DNA of 14,506 bases from CAKOSP01 sp964369845 (GTDB lineage: Bacteria > Bacillota_I > Bacilli_A > RF39 > UBA660). The notes below the pieces were generated by a model, which saw nothing but the letters and a program-made list of their open reading frames with translations, was not told where the DNA came from and did not search any database. Position 1 is the stretch's first letter. Every line of letters begins with the position of its first letter. The DNA is taken from assembly GCA_964369845.1 (NCBI GenBank), contig CAYJFJ010000023.1, positions 1 through 14,506 on the forward strand, given 5' to 3'. This document shows, one piece after another, positions 1 through 7,119 of this stretch. The position numbers were made by a program, and so were the translations under genes.

Positions 1-46
1 TATTATAATTTAATTAATTACAAATGGTGCGGTTGAGATTACAATT

Positions 47-74
47 AAAAAAAAAATCTCTTATGAGATTTTTT
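47..74 (-). terminator. Rho-independent terminator of the CotD-like gene
   Basis: A perfect 10-bp stem (51-60 AAAAAATCTC with 65-74 GAGATTTTTT) has a 4-base loop and continues on the minus strand into a run of T (56 down to 47). It overlaps the stop codon of the coat protein gene. The orientation ends minus-strand transcripts. Confidence 0.8.
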
Positions 75-417
75 AGCAACAGTTATTATTGTCAAAAACA
101 TTACAAACTACATTTTCCTCACAACAAGTATAACAAGGTTTAAATGTGTGTCTATAAACATGATGGTTAATAATTTTTGTGTTACATGGTTGAATATGAG
201 GAACTTCATAATTTATATATCTATGACACTCTCTTTGTTGTGGACACTCATAAATTGGTTCACAAGGACAAACAGGAGCATCGCAGCAACCAGCTGGAAT
301 ACTTGTTTGCATTTGTGCTTGAGTCATAGTTTCATCCATTGTCATATTAGAATCCATATTCACATTCTCATTTCCCATATTATATTTTACATCAGGTCCA
401 GTATAATAATTATTCAT
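73..417 (-). CDS. CotD-like spore coat protein
   Basis: A 114-residue cysteine-rich protein with 13 Cys, several in CC pairs, and a histidine-rich segment. Residues about 71-95 (VPHIQP..., NHHVYRHTF) resemble the VPHIHP...NHQHFQH core of the B. subtilis inner spore coat protein CotD. The first 40 residues are Asn/Met-rich and low in complexity, unlike classical CotD. Such proteins are deposited on the forespore during coat assembly and cross-linked through Cys; no enzymatic activity is expected. The ATG has AAAGGAAGG a few bases upstream. It stands alone: an upstream terminator follows pgsA and its own terminator overlaps its stop. I see no convincing sigma-K or sigma-G promoter by eye. In B. 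subtilis cotD also lies near gpsB, rnpB and recU, which supports the call. An alternative is an unrelated Cys-rich surface or metal-binding protein. Confidence 0.7.
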   Translation of the reverse strand: MNNYYTGPDVKYNMGNENVNMDSNMTMDETMTQAQMQTSIPAGCCDAPVCPCEPIYECPQQRECHRYINYEVPHIQPCNTKIINHHVYRHTFKPCYTCCEENVVCNVFDNNNCC

Positions 418-492
418 ATTACCCTTCCTTTCTACAATATAATATTCAAAGTTAAATTTCGTGAATAGGTAATAAAACTATATAAAATAAAA

Positions 493-516
493 AAATTAAG
501 AACTAAGTCTTAATTT
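493..516 (-). terminator. Terminator after pgsA
   Basis: A 9-bp perfect stem (493-501 AAATTAAGA with 508-516 TCTTAATTT), a 6-base loop, then a T-rich tract on the minus strand. It overlaps the pgsA stop codon and separates the rodZ-pgsA unit from the coat gene. Confidence 0.7.
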
Positions 517-1117
517 ATTTTTGATCTTCAAGTAAGTACGGCATTGAATTAGCAACATACTGTATACCTGAAACTAATGATAATATAGCAGCAATTAAAA
601 TTAAAATTTCTGATACATTTATATTTAAAAATGCTAACGGATAATCATAAAATAAAACTAATGTTAAGCCAACCATCATAAAGATTGTTTTAAACTTTCC
701 TAGTTTTGATGCCGCAACAACTTTTCCTTTTGAAGAACATACTGTTTTACAAGAATCAGTAATAATATCTCTCGTTATAATTATTACTGGAATAATTATA
801 GGTATTACACGATTATACGCAAGTACAATAAGTAAACCATTAACTAATACTTTATCAGCAATAGCATCCATAGTTTTACCAAAATCTGTAACTAAATTTC
901 TACTTCTAGCAATATAACCATCTAAAAAATCTGTAATAGAGGCAATCATAAATAGAAAACCTACCACTATATATTTTAAATCAATCATTTCACTATTAAT
1001 TTCAAATTTAGCCCATTCGATATTCATTTGCTCCCACGGAAGCACCATAATTAATAAAATAGCAAATGCTATAAATATTCTTCCTACCGTGATTTTGTTC
1101 GGTAAATTTAACTTCAT
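515..1117 (-). CDS. pgsA: CDP-diacylglycerol--glycerol-3-phosphate 3-phosphatidyltransferase
   Basis: PgsA transfers a phosphatidyl group from CDP-diacylglycerol to glycerol-3-phosphate, the committed step to phosphatidylglycerol and cardiolipin, in the cytoplasmic membrane. The 200-residue protein has the complete CDP-alcohol phosphatidyltransferase signature D-G-x2-A-R-x8-G-x3-D-x3-D at residues 66-88 (D66, G67, A70, R71, G80, D84, D88), so all metal- and substrate-binding acids are present. Hydrophobic segments at about 11-27, 48-64, 95-115, 145-160 and 170-190 fit the usual six-helix fold. Length is normal. The start ATG has AGGAG 5 bases upstream, inside the end of rodZ; the gap to rodZ is 8 bases, so the two are co-transcribed. 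The rodZ-pgsA order is the usual one in Bacillota (ymfM-pgsA in B. subtilis). Confidence 0.95.
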   Translation of the reverse strand: MKLNLPNKITVGRIFIAFAILLIMVLPWEQMNIEWAKFEINSEMIDLKYIVVGFLFMIASITDFLDGYIARSRNLVTDFGKTMDAIADKVLVNGLLIVLAYNRVIPIIIPVIIITRDIITDSCKTVCSSKGKVVAASKLGKFKTIFMMVGLTLVLFYDYPLAFLNINVSEILILIAAILSLVSGIQYVANSMPYLLEDQK

Positions 1118-1125
1118 TTTTACTC

Positions 1126-1599
1126 CTATCCTTTATAACTAATCGTATTAGCTGTTTGAGATCCTACAGTAACTTGGCTAATAGCCCATGCCATAGCAAT
1201 TAATATTAGTGCAACTACTAGTAAAATAACAGCGACATAATATTTCTTATCTACTCTAGTATCTTTTTTTGTATATGGAGACACTATTTTGTTACTATCA
1301 CTTTCTTCTTTAATTTGCATTTCTATAGTTTTTTCAAGCTCTTTAACAGGTATTCTAGAAGTATATTCAAATAGATATTCATTAAACTCATCAATAATTT
1401 TAACTGAATCTAATCCTAAATACTTTGAATAATCTTGAATAAGTGTTTTAAGTTCTAAAACATCCTTAAAAGCACCAATTTTACCAGCTTCAATATTTTC
1501 TAAAACTAAGTCTTTAATATCTAAATCTTTACTAGCTTCGTTTATACTAACACCAGATGACTCTCTAGTTTCCTTTAAGAGGGTTCCTATCCCGTCCAA
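1126..1599 (-). CDS. rodZ: Short RodZ-like protein (HTH domain plus one membrane helix)
   Basis: Residues 1-70 form a Cro/CI-type helix-turn-helix of the HTH_25 kind (IGTLLKETRESSGVSINEAS...), the cytoplasmic part of RodZ that contacts MreB and helps set cell shape. A charged linker follows, then one transmembrane helix at about 121-143. Only some 14 residues remain outside, so the extracellular beta domain of full-length RodZ (about 300 residues in B. subtilis and E. coli) is missing. Start choice: a GTG at 1608 is possible, but the Shine-Dalgarno AAAGGAG (1608-1614) overlaps it, so it cannot serve that codon. The in-frame TTG at 1597-1599 lies 8 bases after it and is the likely start, giving 157 residues. 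The gene is 8 bases ahead of pgsA. It could instead be a generic HTH membrane protein, but context favours RodZ. Confidence 0.8.
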   Translation of the reverse strand: MDGIGTLLKETRESSGVSINEASKDLDIKDLVLENIEAGKIGAFKDVLELKTLIQDYSKYLGLDSVKIIDEFNEYLFEYTSRIPVKELEKTIEMQIKEESDSNKIVSPYTKKDTRVDKKYYVAVILLVVALILIAMAWAISQVTVGSQTANTISYKG

Positions 1600-1631
1600 T
1601 TTATTCACTCCTTTTTCATAATAAATTAAAA

Positions 1632-1983
1632 AATAAAATTTTATAAGCCATGTTCTGTACTTCTAATGAAGTGACAAATATTTATCTACTACTTACGTAG
1701 TCCTTTACTCAGTTGTTATTCCTTTGTAAAAGCTCCCCTACCAAATTTTGGGTTTCTCGCTCGTGAGGTTTACCGCGTTTCATTTTTTTAGTTTCCTAAA
1801 AAACTCGTTTCTGTGGCACTTTAAACTTACTAAGACCATTTGACAGGTCACTTTCAGCGCTGTTAGCTAAGCTACCTTAGGTTATTTTTTTCCTAAGCAC
1901 GAACACTACAAACATTTCAGTTTGTGCGAGCATGGACTTTCCTCAACATAAATAAGTTATGCAGCATTTGTCCAAATTTTATT
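1632..1983 (-). ncRNA. rnpB: RNase P RNA
   Basis: The catalytic RNA subunit of RNase P, which trims the 5' leader from precursor tRNAs. On the minus strand, GAGGAAAGTCCATGCTCGC (within 1924-1944) is the universal 5' core, and GAGCGAGAAACCCAAATTTT plus TTGGTAGGGGAG (1733-1762) and the terminal ACATGGCTTA match the sequence of the Bacillus RNA. The ends are set by a 10-bp closing helix P1: AATAAAATTT (1974-1983, 5' strand) pairs with AAATTTTATT (1632-1641, 3' strand). The length, about 350 bases, is shorter than the roughly 400 of B. subtilis. The 5' end overlaps the gpsB stop codon, as in the adjacent gpsB/rnpB arrangement of Bacilli. Confidence 0.95.
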
Positions 1984-2314
1984 CAAATTTATTATAAACT
2001 ATTTTTTCAAGTTGACTAATTCTCTTTAATAAATCAATATTATTAACAGTATTAGGTGCAGTATTATCTTCGATTTCTAGTTGTTCAATTTCATTTTGAG
2101 TTCTACGAAGTTCTTGTTTTAACCCAATATTTTCATCAGTCAAATCTTTTATATCTTTTTCTAATCTTTTTATGGTATTTATGTATTCAGTTTCATCCCT
2201 AATAACCATATCTAAAATTCTATCGACTTCTTCCGGTCTATAACCTCTTGCATCTATCTTAAATTCATAATCTAAAAGCTCTTTTGGTGTCATAAAAATT
2301 CTTTCACTATACAT
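1979..2314 (-). CDS. gpsB: Cell-cycle/division adaptor GpsB (DivIVA family)
   Basis: GpsB shuttles PBP1 between the lateral wall and the division septum. The 111-residue protein has the DivIVA/GpsB N-terminal domain (residues about 7-70: TPKELLDYEFKIDARGYRPEEVDRIL in several steps, including the conserved F-K and G-Y-x-x-x-E-V-D motifs), a coiled coil at about 40-82, a short acidic linker and a C-terminal helix at 93-109 that mediates trimerisation. Length is typical. Start choice: the reading frame is open further upstream, but that extension would run through the promoter; ATG at 2312-2314 has AAAGGAG 6 bases ahead. Its partner PBP1 is encoded at 3214-5877, so the interacting pair is nearly adjacent. 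Confidence 0.93.
   Translation of the reverse strand: MYSERIFMTPKELLDYEFKIDARGYRPEEVDRILDMVIRDETEYINTIKRLEKDIKDLTDENIGLKQELRRTQNEIEQLEIEDNTAPNTVNNIDLLKRISQLEKIVYNKFE
1991..2019 (-). promoter_or_regulatory. Possible rnpB promoter inside gpsB
   Basis: A consensus -10 TATAAT (1991-1996, minus strand) lies 7 bases before the rnpB 5' end predicted from helix P1. The hexamer 17 bases upstream (TTAGTC) is a poor -35, so the call rests on the -10 and its spacing. Confidence 0.45.
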
Positions 2315-2339
2315 AAAATACTCCTTTCGATACATATAA

Positions 2340-2368
2340 ATTATACCTACAAAGAGCAATTTTGTCAA
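2340..2368 (-). promoter_or_regulatory. Consensus sigma-A promoter of gpsB
   Basis: Perfect -35 TTGACA (2363-2368) and perfect -10 TATAAT (2340-2345) on the minus strand with a 17-base spacer, about 25 bases before the gpsB start. Strong housekeeping promoter; probably also feeds rnpB, since no terminator lies between. Confidence 0.9.
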
Positions 2369-2409
2369 GTTGGTAAAATAAGCACTTTATACATTTTACT
2401 ACATTATTT

Positions 2410-2529
2410 TCACTGATTTTTCTCGGTATCATGGGCAATTCCTTGATTAAAATCAGTATAATTATAAACTTTATTTTTTGCACAATTTATTTTTTTTATT
2501 AATTCATTTATATAAAAATCCACTCTCAT
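2410..2529 (-). CDS. Small hypothetical protein, 39 residues
   Basis: I do not recognise this protein. It starts with ATG (2527-2529) preceded by a full AGGAGG (2534-2539) 4 bases upstream and ends with TGA at 2410-2412. The sequence begins MRVDFYINELIKKINCAKNK and continues with a polar tail ending in HDTEKNQ; the first half looks like an amphipathic helix, and there is no signal peptide or membrane segment. It fills part of the 355-base gap between gpsB and recU, on the gpsB strand, with its stop about 40 bases from the gpsB promoter. The last third of the gene lies inside a 9-bp inverted repeat (2412-2420/2449-2457, ACTGATTTT/AAAATCAGT), so a structured RNA is an alternative reading. The strong ribosome site is the main support. 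Confidence 0.55.
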   Translation of the reverse strand: MRVDFYINELIKKINCAKNKVYNYTDFNQGIAHDTEKNQ

Positions 2530-2623
2530 ATAGCCTCCTAATACAAGTTTACAACAAATTACAAGAATTTTATTATTTTCGACAAAATCTTACAATAAAT
2601 TATATTTTATTTAATAAAAAAAC

Positions 2624-2652
2624 TTAACTAAAAAATAAAAATATGTTATAAT
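2624..2652 (+). promoter_or_regulatory. Extended -10 promoter of recU-PBP1 operon
   Basis: -35-like TTAACT (2624-2629), 17-base spacer, and TGTTATAAT (TG 2644-2645, -10 at 2647-2652). Transcription would start at about 2659, only some 10 bases before the recU GTG, so the leader is very short. Confidence 0.7.
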
Positions 2653-2669
2653 ATTTTATAGGTGATAAG

Positions 2670-3233
2670 GTGAAATATCCAAACAACATAAAAAAAGATA
2701 AGAAAGTTATATGTTCTTATTCAAATAGAGGAATGTTTCTAGAAAGTATAATTAACGAAACAAATAATTATTATTTAGATAAAAACATAGCAGTTATATA
2801 TAAAAAGCCAACACCCATAGGAATTGTTAAAACGGTTTCAAGTAAAATTACTGAAGCATATTTCAAAGAAGCTTCAACATTAGATTACAATGGAATATAT
2901 AATGGAAAGTATATTGAGTTTGATGCAAAAGAAACAAAAAACAAAACAGCTTTTCCTATAAATAATATACACACACATCAATTAAAACATATGTCAAAAA
3001 TCAAAGAACATGGAGGCATAGCTTTTATAATTTTATCTATGAATGACAACTATTACATTTTAACTATTGATTTTCTTCAAAAATTCATTAGTGAGAATGA
3101 ACGAAAAAGTATACCTATTAAATTAATTGATGAAAAGTGCTACAAATTAAATTATAATTATTATAAGGGAATAGATTATTTAGAAAAAATAAATAAAATA
3201 ATGGAGGATAAAAATGAAGTTAAAGAAAATTAA
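2670..3233 (+). CDS. recU: Holliday junction resolvase RecU
   Basis: RecU cleaves four-way Holliday junctions during homologous recombination and repair in Bacillota. The 187-residue protein matches the family throughout: an N-terminal N-R-G-x-x-L/F-E motif (residues 19-25), the nuclease core STLDYNG...GKYIEFDAKETKNKTAFP (69-96) with acidic and Lys residues D72, E83, D85 and K87 in the expected metal-binding and catalytic places, and the downstream NNIHTHQ (98-104). Length is close to normal; B. subtilis RecU is slightly longer at its N-terminus. The start is GTG with AGGTGA just upstream. The 3' end overlaps the PBP1 start by 20 bases, so the two are translationally linked, as in the classical recU-ponA operon. 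Confidence 0.95.
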   Translation: MKYPNNIKKDKKVICSYSNRGMFLESIINETNNYYLDKNIAVIYKKPTPIGIVKTVSSKITEAYFKEASTLDYNGIYNGKYIEFDAKETKNKTAFPINNIHTHQLKHMSKIKEHGGIAFIILSMNDNYYILTIDFLQKFISENERKSIPIKLIDEKCYKLNYNYYKGIDYLEKINKIMEDKNEVKEN

Positions 3234-5877
3234 AATAAAACCTAAAAAAACAAATGTAACAAAAATCAAGGAAGAAAAAACTAAAATACCGAAGATTATA
3301 GAAAAAAAGCAAAAAAAGACCAAACGAAAAATCAATTACAAAAAAATTATATTATCTACGATATTAATTGGTGGAATTACAGCTATAACAGCATTTTTAG
3401 TCCTTGCATTATATATAATAGTTACCGCTCCAGATTTTAATGAAAATTTACTTTTTGAAAAAGAAGCTACTATTATTTATGATGTAAATGGCAGTGAAAT
3501 AGCAAGAATTGGTAAAGACAACGTTGAGCTAGTAACATATGATGAACTTCCTCAAGTTTTAATTGATGCAATTGTCGCTACCGAAGATTCAAGATTCTTT
3601 CAGCACACTGGTCTAGATGCACCTAGATTTGTTATAGCGACGGCTGGAAATCTACTAGGAAATGAAGATGCTGGTGGTGCTTCTACTTTATCAATGCAGG
3701 TTATAAAAAACACGTACACGAGTTCTGATGCATCAGGATTTTCTGGAATCGTAAGAAAATTAACTGATGTTTATATGTCAATATTTAAATTGGAAAACGC
3801 TTATACAAAAGAAGAAATCATTGAATTTTACGTTAACTCACAGTGGTTAGCAAATGACGGAAATACAAACTACACAAGTATAACAGGTGTTGAACAAGCT
3901 TCACACTATTTCTTCGGTAAATCTGTTTCAGAATTATCTTTAGCAGAAGCAACTATAATAGCTGGAATGTTTCAAAATCCAGTAGCGCACAATCCATATG
4001 ATTATCCAGAAAGTGCAAGATCAAGACAAAAAACTGTTTTAACTTTAATGGTAAGACATGGATATATTACTGAAGCTGAAATGGATGCAGTATTAGAGAT
4101 ACCAATCGAATCATTGTTAGTTGAGCAAGAAGGAAATACTAATAATTACTTACAAGCAGCAATAGATTATGCACTAGACGAAGTAATAGATAAAACTACA
4201 ACCGATGAAAATCCAAACGGTATAAATCCTTATACAACTCCAATGGAAATTTACACTACTTTTGATCCAGAAGTTCAACAAGTATTAAATGATGTTGAAA
4301 CTGGAGAAAGTTATGAAATCCCAGAAGCTAGAGGACCTTTACAATTTGGTATCGCTGTTACTAGTATGACAGATGGTTCTATTGTAGGTTTAAGTGCCGG
4401 AATTGACTATGTTGCTAAAGGTGATAATTATGCTTTAATGAGACAACAACCTGGTTCAACAGTTAAACCTATATTTGACTACGCTCCTTACATTGAGTAT
4501 TTAAATGGGTCACCAGGAACTATTTTCTTAGACGAGCCACACACATACACTAACGGAGGGTCAGTAAGAAACTACGATAATAAATTTAAAGGATATATTA
4601 CAATGCAAGATGCATTAATAGATTCTAGAAATATACCTGCTTTAAAAGCATTTCAAGCAGTAAATGAATACGATTCTTCACTAATAGGTGAATTCGTGAA
4701 TGGACTTGGAATCGATTACGGAACAACGTTATACGAATCAGCAGCTATCGGTGGTTTTGATGGAGTATCTCCTCTAGAATTAAGTGCAGCATATGCAGCA
4801 TTTGGTAGAGACGGATATTATATTGAACCCTACTCAGTTACAAAAATTCATTTAATTGAAGAAGATAAAACTATAGAATACAAATATACAAAAGAAAAAG
4901 CTATGGAAGAATCAACTGCAGATTTAGTTAATCAAATGCTAGTTGCTGCTGGAGATGCAAACGTAGCAGGATTTAAAGTAAGTGGTACTGACATAGGTGC
5001 CAAAACAGGAACAACTACTATAGACGCTGATGCAGCAGAAATATTAAATGTACCTGAAAATACAATACCAGATTCATGGGTAGCAAGTTACAACCCTCAA
5101 TACTCAATTGCAACATGGCTAGGATATAAAGCAATTACAGAAGATTATTATCTTACTAGTTCACTTGCAGCTCCTATTAGAAATGCAATAAGTAAAGCTG
5201 TTGGTTCGGAACTATACGATAAAAATCAAACTTTCGACAAAATGTCAGGAGTAACATCAGTAGTAGTAGAAAAAGAAACAATTCCTTTAATGCTAGCTAG
5301 TGATGGAACTCCAGATAATATGAAATATTCTGCAACATTTATTGCAGGAACAGAACCTACTGAAGTATCAGCAAGATATGAAATTCTTAACAATGTAACA
5401 AACTTAAAAGCTTCTTCAAGTGGTGCAGTAATAACTTTAAATTGGGATGCAATAGCAACACCTGATGCACTTAATCAAGAAGTTTTAATTGACTATTTTA
5501 ACGAAAGTTACGGAACAAGTGCCACAAAATATTATGAAAGCAGACTAGCATACAACACAAGTTCAATCGGATCAATTACATATGACATATATTTAGATGT
5601 AAATGGAAATCTAATACATCTTGGAACTACTGCTACTACTTCTTTCAATTATGATACAACAACTAATGTACTAGCAGATGGAAATTACAATTTTGTTATT
5701 ATATCTAATTATAGTATATATAAAGGAAGTCAAAGTAGTGGTGCACAAACTGAAATAAAAGTAAGTATTTCGACTACACCTACTCCAGAACCCACACCTG
5801 AAGAAGATGATGAAGACGGAGAAACAACACCAGACAATCCAAATGATAATAATTCAGATACTAATGTAACACCATAA
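3214..5877 (+). CDS. ponA: Class A penicillin-binding protein 1 (transglycosylase/transpeptidase)
   Basis: Bifunctional peptidoglycan synthase of 887 residues. Order: Lys-rich cytoplasmic tail 1-44; one membrane anchor 45-72; GT51 glycosyltransferase about 83-290 with EDSRFFQHTG (E124, first catalytic Glu), GGASTLSMQ (154-162), RKLTD (181-185) and EEIIEFYVN; transpeptidase about 375-665 with SxxK at S415-K418, SRN at 471-473 and KTG at 597-599; a fibronectin-III-like domain at about 723-855; and a Pro/Glu/Asp/Asn-rich tail to 887. The transpeptidase motifs are intact. Oddities in the GT domain: motif 3, normally R-K-x-x-E, has Asp185 where the second catalytic Glu sits, and the usual Q-Q of motif 2 is M-Q. 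ATG has GGAGG 6 bases upstream inside recU. GpsB, its known partner in Bacilli, is encoded nearby. Confidence 0.93.
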   Translation: MKLKKIKIKPKKTNVTKIKEEKTKIPKIIEKKQKKTKRKINYKKIILSTILIGGITAITAFLVLALYIIVTAPDFNENLLFEKEATIIYDVNGSEIARIGKDNVELVTYDELPQVLIDAIVATEDSRFFQHTGLDAPRFVIATAGNLLGNEDAGGASTLSMQVIKNTYTSSDASGFSGIVRKLTDVYMSIFKLENAYTKEEIIEFYVNSQWLANDGNTNYTSITGVEQASHYFFGKSVSELSLAEATIIAGMFQNPVAHNPYDYPESARSRQKTVLTLMVRHGYITEAEMDAVLEIPIESLLVEQEGNTNNYLQAAIDYALDEVIDKTTTDENPNGINPYTTPMEIYTTFDPEVQQVLNDVETGESYEIPEARGPLQFGIAVTSMTDGSIVGLSAGIDYVAKGDNYALMRQQPGSTVKPIFDYAPYIEYLNGSPGTIFLDEPHTYTNGGSVRNYDNKFKGYITMQDALIDSRNIPALKAFQAVNEYDSSLIGEFVNGLGIDYGTTLYESAAIGGFDGVSPLELSAAYAAFGRDGYYIEPYSVTKIHLIEEDKTIEYKYTKEKAMEESTADLVNQMLVAAGDANVAGFKVSGTDIGAKTGTTTIDADAAEILNVPENTIPDSWVASYNPQYSIATWLGYKAITEDYYLTSSLAAPIRNAISKAVGSELYDKNQTFDKMSGVTSVVVEKETIPLMLASDGTPDNMKYSATFIAGTEPTEVSARYEILNNVTNLKASSSGAVITLNWDAIATPDALNQEVLIDYFNESYGTSATKYYESRLAYNTSSIGSITYDIYLDVNGNLIHLGTTATTSFNYDTTTNVLADGNYNFVIISNYSIYKGSQSSGAQTEIKVSISTTPTPEPTPEEDDEDGETTPDNPNDNNSDTNVTP

Positions 5878-5905
5878 AAAAAACAAGTTAAACTTGTTTT
5901 TTTTT
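5876..5905. terminator. Bidirectional terminator between ponA and nth
   Basis: A-run, stem AAACAAGTT (5881-5889)/AACTTGTTT (5891-5899), then a T-run on the plus strand to 5905. Symmetrical A/T flanks allow it to end both the plus-strand ponA transcript and the convergent minus-strand nth transcript. The nth stop codon (5888-5890) lies inside it. Confidence 0.85.
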
Positions 5906-6496
5906 GCATTCATCACTAAAAGCACATTTAAAGCATTCTGGTCTTTTTGCTTTACAAATATATCTACCGAACAAAACTAATTGATCATTTACTCTGTTCC
6001 ACTTTTCCTTAGGAATAAGTTTAGCTAATTTTTTTTCTATTTTTAAAACATCATTTTCATTTTTTACAATACCTAAAATATTAGTAACTCTTTGCACATG
6101 TGTATCAACAGCAAGAGTTGGTACATCATAAATATTAGCAAGAACAACATTAACAGTTTTTCTGCCTACTCCAGGTAAAGATTCTAAATAATCTCTATTG
6201 TTAGGTAAAATTCCATCATATTCTAAAAGCAAAGACTTAGATATATCTTTAACATAAATAGCTTTCCTTCTAAATGTTCCAACAGATTTTATAATATTTT
6301 CAATATCAGCTAATTCCATATCACTAATTTCTTCTATAGTATGTAAGAACAATCTACTTGTAACTAAATTAACTCTCTTATCAGTGGATTGAGCAGAAAG
6401 CATAGTGGCAATCAAAAGTTCATATCCATTATTATAATTAAGTTCACAAATAGGATTAGGAATCATTTCATCTAACTTATTCGTTATAGTAATCAT
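5888..6496 (-). CDS. nth: Endonuclease III (DNA glycosylase/AP lyase)
   Basis: Nth removes oxidised pyrimidines and nicks the resulting abasic site (base-excision repair). The 202-residue protein carries the helix-hairpin-helix LPGVGRKT (107-114) with catalytic Lys113, the catalytic Asp131 in AVDTHVQR, and a complete [4Fe-4S] ligand set C181-x6-C188-x2-C191-x5-C197. The substrate-pocket LLIATMLSAQSTD (27-39) is present. Length is normal with an N-terminus about 10 residues shorter than in B. subtilis. The start ATG lies within the end of dnaD (20-base overlap) with no strong ribosome site, so translation probably depends on coupling to dnaD. dnaD-nth adjacency is typical of Bacilli. Confidence 0.95.
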   Translation of the reverse strand: MITITNKLDEMIPNPICELNYNNGYELLIATMLSAQSTDKRVNLVTSRLFLHTIEEISDMELADIENIIKSVGTFRRKAIYVKDISKSLLLEYDGILPNNRDYLESLPGVGRKTVNVVLANIYDVPTLAVDTHVQRVTNILGIVKNENDVLKIEKKLAKLIPKEKWNRVNDQLVLFGRYICKAKRPECFKCAFSDECKKKQV

Positions 6497-7118
6497 TATC
6501 TAACCAATTAAAGTTCAAAAGTTTTTCATCTTCTTCGTGCAACATTTTAGGTACAACTTTAACTTTACCTTTTTCTACATCAGCTGGTGTTTTATAACCT
6601 TTTTTATCCCATTCAAACAAAATTTTATCAATATATCTTAAGTTAGCAACTCCATTATAACTAGCTTCTTTTAAAGCTGCTAAAATTAACTCTTCTTTGA
6701 AATTCTTATCAAGCCAAGCCAAAATAATTTCATAATCCATTTGAGACAAAGTTCTTCCAAATTCACTTTCAAAAACTGAAAAAATTGTATCTTTTTCTTT
6801 TTCTTTTTCTTTTATTTTATTTTCTTCCTTAATTATTTCATAAAATCCGTTTAAAGAAATTTTTTCTAAAACTTTATTAGAATCATTTTTACAAACTGTA
6901 ACAGAAATATATTTTTTATCAACTAAATTTGCAAAAGCCATCATTATATCTTCATCAGATAATTTAGTATATTTAGATATCGTAGTTAAATCAAATACTG
7001 GATCTATTACATTATCAAAATACATTAATAAGAAAAATTCATTTAAACTTAGTTTTTTACTTAAAGCATTGGAAATAAATCCAGTATCTGTAACAAATCT
7101 CAAACTCTCTTTTTCCAT
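6477..7118 (-). CDS. dnaD: Replication initiation/primosome protein DnaD
   Basis: DnaD acts with DnaA, DnaB and DnaI to load the replicative helicase in low-GC Gram-positives. The 213-residue protein has an N-terminal winged-helix oligomerisation domain (about 8-95, with TTISKYTKLSDEDIMMAF), a very charged Lys/Glu linker (97-110), and the DnaD/DnaB-like C-terminal domain (113-173: FESEFGRTLSQMDYEIILAW in parts, then YIDKILFEWDKKG) with the conserved Y-x-x-x-I-L-x-x-W motif used in single-stranded DNA binding. It starts 1 base after the cca stop (TAA-T-ATG) with AGGAAA ahead, and overlaps nth by 20 bases. Members from B. subtilis are of similar length. Confidence 0.93.
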   Translation of the reverse strand: MEKESLRFVTDTGFISNALSKKLSLNEFFLLMYFDNVIDPVFDLTTISKYTKLSDEDIMMAFANLVDKKYISVTVCKNDSNKVLEKISLNGFYEIIKEENKIKEKEKEKDTIFSVFESEFGRTLSQMDYEIILAWLDKNFKEELILAALKEASYNGVANLRYIDKILFEWDKKGYKTPADVEKGKVKVVPKMLHEEDEKLLNFNWLDNDYYNE

Positions 7119-7119
7119 A

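Noticed and set aside
148..468. Plus-strand open frames opposite cotD, cca, DUF368, UDG-like and zinc-ribbon genes
   Set aside because: All lie antisense to well-supported genes, lack ribosome sites and have compositions expected of reversed coding DNA.
2315..2368. N-terminal extension of gpsB from an upstream in-frame ATG
   Set aside because: It would start within the consensus -35 box and lies before the true ribosome site; GpsB homology begins at the later ATG.
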